This document shows positions 6,677 through 10,702 of a stretch of 10,702 bases of DNA, one piece after another. Below the pieces are notes generated by a model that saw nothing but the letters and a program-made list of their open reading frames with translations, searched no databases and was not told the DNA's origin. This DNA comes from an uncultured bacterium. Its GTDB lineage: Bacteria; Verrucomicrobiota; Lentisphaeria; Oligosphaerales; Oligosphaeraceae. Positions within the stretch are counted from its first letter, which is position 1; every line of letters begins with the position of its first letter. Both the position numbers and the translations under genes were made by a program. Location: contig CACZQQ010000127.1 in NCBI GenBank assembly GCA_902783355.1, forward strand, positions 1 to 10,702, given 5' to 3'.

Positions 6677-7699
6677 TCAGTTGGGGAAGCAGAGGGAGAC
6701 GGAGGGCCCCTCCAGGCGCGCCGCCCAGAGGGCCGCCAGGCGCTCCTTCAGCGCCGACAGCTCCTTGCGGCGGCGGCTGGGGCACGCCAGCTTCAGGAAG
6801 GCGCCGTAGCGGTTGAAGAGGAGGCGCGAGCCGGCGGTCTGCTGCGCCGGCCAGCATTGCGCCATCCGCGCATGCATCTGCGCCAGAAGGGACTTGACTT
6901 CGTTGCAGAGGGACGCCAGCAGGGCGACGAGTTCGTCCTCCTGGCGGGGCGGCTGCGCCAGATCGAAAATCCGCACGAGGTTGCATTCGACGACCGCCAC
7001 GGGCAGGATGTCGGAGGCGGGGCAGGGCCGCAGGATGCGCAGGCGCATGAGCTCCTGCAGTTGCGCCGAAGCTGTCAGCGCCCACTGGTCGGCCGCGATG
7101 TACCGGGGGCGGCATCCCAAGGGGCGCGGCGCGCCGGCGGCTTCCATTCCGACGGCGGCGGCGCTGTCGCCGTGCATGGCTCCGCCGGCCTCCTCCGCCG
7201 CCATGAGGTTGCGCGCCACCTCCAGCGCCAGCTGCGCGGTCGTCCCGCCGGGGATGGCCAGCCGCGCCAGCGCCTCCGCGGCCGCGTGCGCCAGCTGCGC
7301 GCGCGCCGTGTCCTCCATGGGCGCCCACGGCGTCTCCGCCAGCAGGCCCCGGAGGTCCTCCTGGGACCATGGCCGCCGCGCGGCGGATTCGTCGTCGGCG
7401 GGAGACTCCTCCTGCTTCAGGAAGGCGTTCGCCACGTCGGCGAAGCCGGTGGCGTTGAGCGATTCAACAAGCATGCGATATATTTCATTGCAGTCCAATA
7501 GACTTGCGGCGGCGCCGCCGTTTTCGCGCAGACGCCGTTCAAGGACGTCCAGCAAGTCGTCCGGCACCCATGATTCCCTGATGCCGCAGGTTTGGAAGGC
7601 CTCCGCGAGGCGTTCGCGCAGCTCCTCCACGTCCAGATGCTGCGTGGCGCCGTCGGCCTGGTCGGCCAGCCGTATGTTCTGTTCGGTGGACTTGATCAC
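6677..7699 (-). CDS. Unknown protein with degenerate ATP-cone-like N-terminus, coupled to nrdR
   Basis: I do not recognise this 340-residue protein as a named family. It is read from a GTG that overlaps the nrdR stop (GTGA). The open frame continues upstream through nrdR, but that part is a shadow full of His, Arg and Pro. Residues 1-96 resemble an ATP-cone in order: 'VIK' as the first strand, 'LDVEELRERLAEAF' (22-35), a short linker, 'DDLLDVLERRLREN' (47-60), 'LLDCNEIYRMLVESL' (67-81) and 'GFADVANAFLKQ' (85-96). The same order occurs in NrdR as 'VIKRDKRREEFSPDKLREG', 'EALDRIVGDI', 'IPSQQIGEMVMEAL' and 'DEVAYVRYASVYR'. The basic residue after VIK is Ser here and the first hairpin is longer, so nucleotide binding may be changed or lost. 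Residues 100-180 are helical and Ala-rich; 195-340 hold alternating strands and helices with several Cys (226, 240, 264, 281, 311 and 336 approximately). No signal peptide or membrane segment is seen. Co-translation with nrdR suggests a role with it, but this is inference. Confidence 0.8.
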   Translation of the reverse strand: MIKSTEQNIRLADQADGATQHLDVEELRERLAEAFQTCGIRESWVPDDLLDVLERRLRENGGAAASLLDCNEIYRMLVESLNATGFADVANAFLKQEESPADDESAARRPWSQEDLRGLLAETPWAPMEDTARAQLAHAAAEALARLAIPGGTTAQLALEVARNLMAAEEAGGAMHGDSAAAVGMEAAGAPRPLGCRPRYIAADQWALTASAQLQELMRLRILRPCPASDILPVAVVECNLVRIFDLAQPPRQEDELVALLASLCNEVKSLLAQMHARMAQCWPAQQTAGSRLLFNRYGAFLKLACPSRRRKELSALKERLAALWAARLEGPSVSLCFPN

Positions 7700-8187
7700 T
7701 TCTTCGCGGGTGTCTGCTGCGCGTCGGCCGTCTCCGCGTGCGTCAGCTGGTTGACCTCGTGGACAAAGGCGTCCGCGTCCTTGAAATGGCGGTAGACGGA
7801 GGCGTAGCGCACGTAGGCCACCTCGTCGAGTCCGCGCAGCGCCTCCATCACCATCTCGCCGATCTGCTGCGAGGGGATTTCGTCCTGCGGCAGGAGCGTC
7901 AGGCGGATGGTAATGTCGCCGACGATGCGGTCGAGGGCCTCGGAGCTGATGTTGCGCTTCCAGCAGGCCATCCGGATGCCCTCCCGCAGCTTGTCGGGCG
8001 AGAACTCCTCTCGGCGCTTGTCGCGCTTGATGACGGTCGTGATGTTGACCGGGAGGATGGTCTCGTGGGTGGTGAAGCGGTAGTTGCAGTTGAGGCACTG
8101 CCGTCGGCGGCGGATGGTCTCGCCGTTGTTCATCACGCGTGTCTCGATGACCTTGTCCTCTTCAGAATGGCATTTGGGGCACTGCAT
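7696..8187 (-). CDS. nrdR: NrdR, transcriptional repressor of ribonucleotide reductase genes
   Basis: A 163-residue cytosolic regulator. The N-terminal zinc ribbon has Cys 3, Cys 6, Cys 31 and Cys 34 (CPKC...CLNC) around 'VIETRVMNNGETIRRRRQC'. The ATP-cone spans about 49-138, starting 'VIKRDKRREEFSPDKL' and ending 'YVRYASVYRHFKD'. NrdR senses dATP/ATP through the cone and, in the dATP-bound state, binds paired NrdR boxes upstream of ribonucleotide reductase operons to repress them. The length fits the family (about 150-160 residues) with a short polar tail after 'FVHEV'. The start is the ATG of 'MQCPKC', the family's usual start; there is no Shine-Dalgarno sequence. The stop overlaps the GTG of the next gene. 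No ribonucleotide reductase gene or convincing NrdR box pair is visible in the window, so its targets lie elsewhere. Confidence 0.97.
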   Translation of the reverse strand: MQCPKCHSEEDKVIETRVMNNGETIRRRRQCLNCNYRFTTHETILPVNITTVIKRDKRREEFSPDKLREGIRMACWKRNISSEALDRIVGDITIRLTLLPQDEIPSQQIGEMVMEALRGLDEVAYVRYASVYRHFKDADAFVHEVNQLTHAETADAQQTPAKK

Positions 8188-8214
8188 AGGGTGGCAGGCG
8201 GGGGCCGGAAAGCG

Positions 8215-8248
8215 AAAAAGGCACGGGGCGCAGTGCCTCCGTGCCTTT
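8215..8248 (-). terminator. Rho-independent terminator or attenuator hairpin
   Basis: A perfect 10 bp stem (minus strand AAAGGCACGG pairing with CCGTGCCTTT) with a 12 nt loop, followed by a run of five T on the minus strand, three of which overlap the stem end. It lies 27 nt after the small basic gene stop and 27 nt before the nrdR ATG. It should end transcripts of the small basic gene. Since no promoter fits between it and nrdR, partial read-through or attenuation is possible. Confidence 0.8.
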
Positions 8249-8275
8249 CATTGCCGTAGGGTGGACGAGTGAAAA

Positions 8276-8524
8276 CTACGCCTGGGCGGCGGCAGCGGCG
8301 GCCTTCTCGGCCTTCTTCGCCTTGGCGCGCTCAAGAGAGCGGACCAGCTTCTTGGGCTCCTTCAGCTTGTTGCGCAGCTCGTCGATGGGCAGTTTCGCGA
8401 CATCCTCCTCGGCCATGCCAAGCGCGACCAGGCGGCGGCGCTGGACAAGGCAGCGGCGGCGCTTCGCGGCGCCGGTCTTGCGGGGGCGGACACAGTTCTT
8501 GTTGCGGAAGGTACTTGTTGCCAT
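8276..8524 (-). CDS. Small very basic protein of unknown function
   Basis: An 82-residue protein that I cannot assign to a named family. It has a short N-terminal arm, then a strongly basic block 'CVRPRKTGAAKRRRCLVQRR' (11-30), then 'LVALGMAEEDVAKLPIDELR' (32-51), which looks like two short helices joined by a turn ('LGM..EDV..LP..EL'), and finally a Lys/Arg helix that runs into an Ala-rich tail ('AEKAAAAAAQA'). The charge, size and RPRKTG/KRRR pattern suggest nucleic-acid or ribosome association, but that is inference. It is very likely a real, well-expressed gene: it has its own sigma-70-like promoter, a Shine-Dalgarno sequence 6 nt from the ATG, and a terminator after it, making a complete single-gene unit between the glycosidase gene and nrdR. 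Two Cys (11 and 25) flank the basic block; they are too few for a zinc ribbon. Confidence 0.85.
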   Translation of the reverse strand: MATSTFRNKNCVRPRKTGAAKRRRCLVQRRRLVALGMAEEDVAKLPIDELRNKLKEPKKLVRSLERAKAKKAEKAAAAAAQA

Positions 8525-8530
8525 GGTGTT

Positions 8531-8535
8531 TCTCC
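8531..8535 (-). promoter_or_regulatory. Shine-Dalgarno sequence of the small basic gene
   Basis: On the minus strand this reads GGAGA, 6 nt before the ATG at 8524. It supports that ATG as the start. Confidence 0.7.
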
Positions 8536-8564
8536 AGACTATCTTGAATGGGTTGTCAAAAGCG

Positions 8565-8576
8565 CGTAAGATTACG
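8565..8576. repeat. Short inverted repeat at the expected transcription start
   Basis: The sequence CGTAAGATTACG has 5 bp arms (CGTAA/TTACG) around GA. It begins 1 nt downstream of the predicted -10 box, where a repressor would block initiation. It could be an operator; it does not match the AT-rich NrdR box pattern I know, and short repeats arise by chance. Confidence 0.3.
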
Positions 8577-8577
8577 T

Positions 8578-8605
8578 ACTATATTCCATCAAGGCCAGAT
8601 TTCAA
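8578..8605 (-). promoter_or_regulatory. Sigma-70-like promoter for the small basic gene
   Basis: On the minus strand a -35 box TTGAAA (8605-8600) and a -10 box TATAGT (8583-8578) are separated by 16 bp. This gives a leader of roughly 45 nt before the ATG at 8524. The -35 box overlaps the stop codon of the glycosidase gene, so the promoter is packed against it. The surrounding AT-richness stands out in a GC-rich window. Confidence 0.65.
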
Positions 8606-10257
8606 CTCCGTTGGCGCAAGCCAAGGCCGCCGATGGGCACGGCGGCGCCTGCGGACAGCGCCTTGCCCGCCCAGTCCTCCACGGCCGTGAAACGCGCGCC
8701 CGGCAGCGCGTCCGCCGACAGGTTCAGCACATGGCAGGAGGGAGGCGCGCCTGCCAGCGCGTCGTCCAGCGCGCCCGCGTCCGCTAGAATGACGATGCGT
8801 TCGCCGTCGCCGTCTGCGGCCGCGAAGCGGAGGTGGCCGCCCCTGTAGTCCAGCGTCCAGCGGCCGTGGGCGAGGGTGGCGCGGTGGCTTTCGTAGAAGG
8901 CGAGCCAGCGGCGGACGATGTCGGCGGCCTCGGGGGACATCTCGCGCGGATCCATGGAGAGCATGGGGACGCCGGCGAGCATGGCGATGCAGTGGCGCGA
9001 GACGTTCTCGGGCCTTTCGGCGGGATGCCAGTAGGCGGGGTCGGCGTGGATGGGGATGCCGTCCCCCATGCAGAGGCGGATGACGGCCAGCCGCTTGAAG
9101 TTGAGCATGAAGTCAAAGGGCGCGTCGCCCGCGCGGAACTGGGTGGCCAGCGGCGCCATCTGGAGGGTGGCGTAGCGTTGGCGGAACTCCAGCAGCGCGT
9201 CGGGCCTGATTTCGCGGAGGCGTCTTGCCAGTTCCGTGACGAAGCGGCGCACATGTCCGCTGGAGAGGCACTCCGGCGTGTTCTGGACGATGTCGATGAA
9301 GTCGATCTTGAGGCCGTCCGCGCCGGAGGCGGCCAGCAGGTCGGTCATCTTGTCCATGACGAGGCGGGCGGCTTCGGCGTTGCCTGGATTGACAAGACGG
9401 TGCCCCTCGGACAGCGTCCCCTGGATGGCGCCGTCGATGGCCTCCAGCCGCTTGTAGAGGGCGCTTCTGTGGCCGACAAGGAAGGGGGCCACCCAGATCA
9501 TGTAGTTGAGGCCAAGCTCCTGCAGGCGTTTCACATGTGCTTGATAATCAGGGAATTTAGCGGTTGAGAAGCGCCATTCGCCGATGTCGGCGTACCAGTC
9601 GGGCAGGGTCTGCGGGGTGACGCGCTTGCTCTCGTCGTAGCACCATCCGTCGTCCAGAATGAATGTCTTGAAGCCGAGGTCGAGGATGGCGGGGGCGATG
9701 GCCTCGCACCACGCGGCGGTCACGGCGCCGTGGACGGCGTACCATGTGCAGAAGACGGGATCGAAGGCGTTCTCCGGATAGCGGCAGCCGCCTTCGGGCC
9801 GCTGGAGGTCGCGCCACGCGTTGAGGGCCTCCTGCCACGGGCGGTGGCTGGCGTCCCAGAAGAGCGCGATTTCCACAGGGCGCTCGTCGGTGGGCGCGAA
9901 GCGGATGTGGAGGGTGATGTCGTAGGTGCAGGCCGCCTGGTTCATCTGGGCCTTGAAAGTAGCGTCGCGCGGCTCCAGCAGGCCGAAGGAGAGGGCGTTC
10001 TCGCCCTCGCGGCTGAAGAAGGCGGCGTAGCAGGGGCCGCTCTGGAAGGCGAACTCCTCCGTGATGCGCCACGGCAGGAGCTCCTGTATGTTATTGTACA
10101 GGTTGCCGTTCCAATGGCACTGCACGTTGACAATGGGCATGGAGAAGGCGATTTCAAGCGCATTCTCGTGGGCGGGCAACGGGATGGCGACGACGCCGGT
10201 TTCAGGCGTCGCCAGGTCGGCCGTCTGGCCGGAGGCGTAGGTGACGTGGAGGGACAT
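8602..10257 (-). CDS. GH36-type alpha-galactosidase-like glycoside hydrolase
   Basis: A 551-residue clan-D glycosidase, close to the length of compact GH36 alpha-galactosidases such as that of Thermotoga maritima. An N-terminal beta-sandwich spans about 1-160; a TIM barrel follows. Barrel landmarks: 'FKTFILDDGWCYDES' (196-210, substrate-binding DDGW), 'IGEWRFSTAKFPD' (225-237), 'GLNYMIWVAPFLVGHRS' (249-265), nucleophile motif 'DGLKIDF' (314-320, Asp 319), and acid/base motif 'RAGDAPFD' (375-382, Asp 378). A C-terminal beta domain ends the protein. The family hydrolyses alpha-linked galactose with retention; some members act on alpha-GalNAc, so the exact sugar is unknown. No signal peptide is seen, which suggests a cytosolic enzyme acting on imported oligosaccharides or on intermediates. 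I chose the ATG 4 nt after the epimerase stop; an upstream in-frame ATG (10314) would overlap the epimerase gene by 53 nt and adds an unlikely polar arm. No Shine-Dalgarno sequence precedes either start. Confidence 0.85.
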   Translation of the reverse strand: MSLHVTYASGQTADLATPETGVVAIPLPAHENALEIAFSMPIVNVQCHWNGNLYNNIQELLPWRITEEFAFQSGPCYAAFFSREGENALSFGLLEPRDATFKAQMNQAACTYDITLHIRFAPTDERPVEIALFWDASHRPWQEALNAWRDLQRPEGGCRYPENAFDPVFCTWYAVHGAVTAAWCEAIAPAILDLGFKTFILDDGWCYDESKRVTPQTLPDWYADIGEWRFSTAKFPDYQAHVKRLQELGLNYMIWVAPFLVGHRSALYKRLEAIDGAIQGTLSEGHRLVNPGNAEAARLVMDKMTDLLAASGADGLKIDFIDIVQNTPECLSSGHVRRFVTELARRLREIRPDALLEFRQRYATLQMAPLATQFRAGDAPFDFMLNFKRLAVIRLCMGDGIPIHADPAYWHPAERPENVSRHCIAMLAGVPMLSMDPREMSPEAADIVRRWLAFYESHRATLAHGRWTLDYRGGHLRFAAADGDGERIVILADAGALDDALAGAPPSCHVLNLSADALPGARFTAVEDWAGKALSAGAAVPIGGLGLRQRS

Positions 10258-10261
10258 GGCT

Positions 10262-10702
10262 CTAGGCAAGGTTTGTTTTGTACCAATCGAGGGCTTCGCG
10301 GAGGCCGCGGGCAAAATCGTACTCGGGGGCGTAGCCTAAAAGGCTTCTTGCTTTATAAATATTTGCATTGGAATGAGTTATATCACCTTTTCGCGCAGGC
10401 GCGAAGAGCGGCTCGACATCCACGCCGAGCGCCTTGGCGAGGGCGTGGCAGACGTCGATGATGGCGACGCGGCCGCCGTAGGCGATGTTGAAGACCTCGC
10501 CGTCGGCCTCGCGCGGCGCGAGGCACGCCTTCAGGTTCGCCTCGACGGCATTCTCGACGTAGGTGAAGTCGCGGCTCTGGCGTCCGTCGCCGTAGATGGT
10601 CGGCCGTTCGCCCTTCAGGAGCGTCTTGATGAATTTCGGGATGACCGCCGCATAGGGGCCGTCGGGGTTCTGCCTGCGTCCGAAGACGTTGAAGTAGCGC
10701 AG
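10262..10702 (-). CDS. NAD-dependent sugar-nucleotide epimerase (UDP-GlcNAc/Glc 4-epimerase-like), C-terminal part
   Basis: The last 146 codons of an extended short-chain dehydrogenase; the NAD-binding fold and the catalytic YxxxK lie beyond the right edge. The visible part starts with 'LRYFNVFGRRQNPDGPYAAV' and continues 'IPKFIKTLLKGERPTIYGDG', 'RQSRDFTYVENAVEANLKAC', then 'FNIAYGGRVAIIDV' and 'KGDITHSNANIYKARSLLGY'. These match the sugar-binding half of bacterial UDP-glucose/UDP-GlcNAc 4-epimerases; the 'NVFG.RQ(N/D)P.GPYAAVIPKFI' form is commonest in the WbpP/WbgU/GNE group that makes UDP-GalNAc or UDP-GalNAcA for surface polysaccharides. GalE-type or dTDP-sugar enzymes remain possible without the N-terminus. 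The glycosidase gene follows 4 nt downstream, so the two are probably one transcript. Codons at 10335-10391 are strikingly AT-rich compared with the rest. Confidence 0.88.
   Translation of the reverse strand: MRYFNVFGRRQNPDGPYAAVIPKFIKTLLKGERPTIYGDGRQSRDFTYVENAVEANLKACLAPREADGEVFNIAYGGRVAIIDVCHALAKALGVDVEPLFAPARKGDITHSNANIYKARSLLGYAPEYDFARGLREALDWYKTNLA

Noticed and set aside
5386..6816. Plus-strand 476-codon open frame opposite the FAD oxidoreductase gene
   Set aside because: It is the antisense of a gene with clear FAD-binding motifs, and its translation is low-complexity without recognisable domains.
7700..8098. Upstream extension of the ATP-cone-like gene through nrdR
   Set aside because: The added residues are a frame-shifted reading of nrdR, rich in His, Arg and Pro. 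The GTG overlapping the nrdR stop is the natural start.
10335..10391. AT-rich patch as a promoter for the glycosidase gene
   Set aside because: A TATAAA is present, but no good -35 box is found at the right spacing, and the 4 nt gap between the two genes already suggests co-transcription.
1..10702. CRISPR arrays, tRNA or rRNA genes, insertion sequences and phage genes
   Set aside because: I saw no regularly spaced repeats, cloverleaf-like segments, transposase motifs or phage proteins; the window is almost wholly covered by housekeeping-type genes.

Overview
The window comes from a GC-rich bacterium (roughly 60-65% GC by eye). Every gene I can support lies on the minus strand, so transcription runs from high to low coordinates. 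The cell has a double membrane, because the window encodes a complete three-part efflux pump with a TolC-type outer-membrane channel. A flavodiiron protein at the left edge suggests an anaerobic or microaerobic life. Some starts have a good Shine-Dalgarno sequence (the pump genes and the small basic protein); others have none and rely on overlap with, or very close spacing to, the gene upstream. The gene content and style would suit an uncultured gut or sediment member of the PVC group (Verrucomicrobiota, Lentisphaerota or Kiritimatiellota), but no single marker here proves that.

In transcription order from the right edge: (1) The last 146 codons of an NAD-dependent sugar-nucleotide 4-epimerase, followed 4 nt later by a GH36-type alpha-galactosidase-like glycosidase with both catalytic acids visible. 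(2) A sigma-70-like promoter whose -35 box touches the end of the glycosidase gene. It drives a short, very basic protein of unknown function, which is followed by a rho-independent terminator or attenuator hairpin. (3) Only about 27 nt beyond that hairpin starts nrdR, the zinc-ribbon/ATP-cone repressor of ribonucleotide reductase genes. It leads a tightly coupled set: a 340-residue protein of unknown function whose first 96 residues look like a degenerate ATP-cone (GTGA overlap with nrdR), a CrtI/CrtISO-like FAD oxidoreductase (1 nt gap), and an L7Ae/YlxQ-like small RNA-binding protein (ATGA overlap). (4) After 64 nt comes an efflux operon: TolC-like outer-membrane lipoprotein, MacA-like adaptor, MacB-type ATPase and MacB-type permease on separate genes. 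After 16 nt more comes the start of a flavodiiron protein, cut by the left edge.

The glycosidase and epimerase suggest glycan or surface-polysaccharide metabolism. The pump would move a small molecule, peptide or lipid from the inner membrane or periplasm out of the cell. The most interesting unknowns are the ATP-cone-like protein translated together with NrdR, and the hairpin between the small basic gene and nrdR with no obvious promoter after it. No stretch longer than 90 bases lacks a gene, so there are no large non-coding regions to describe.
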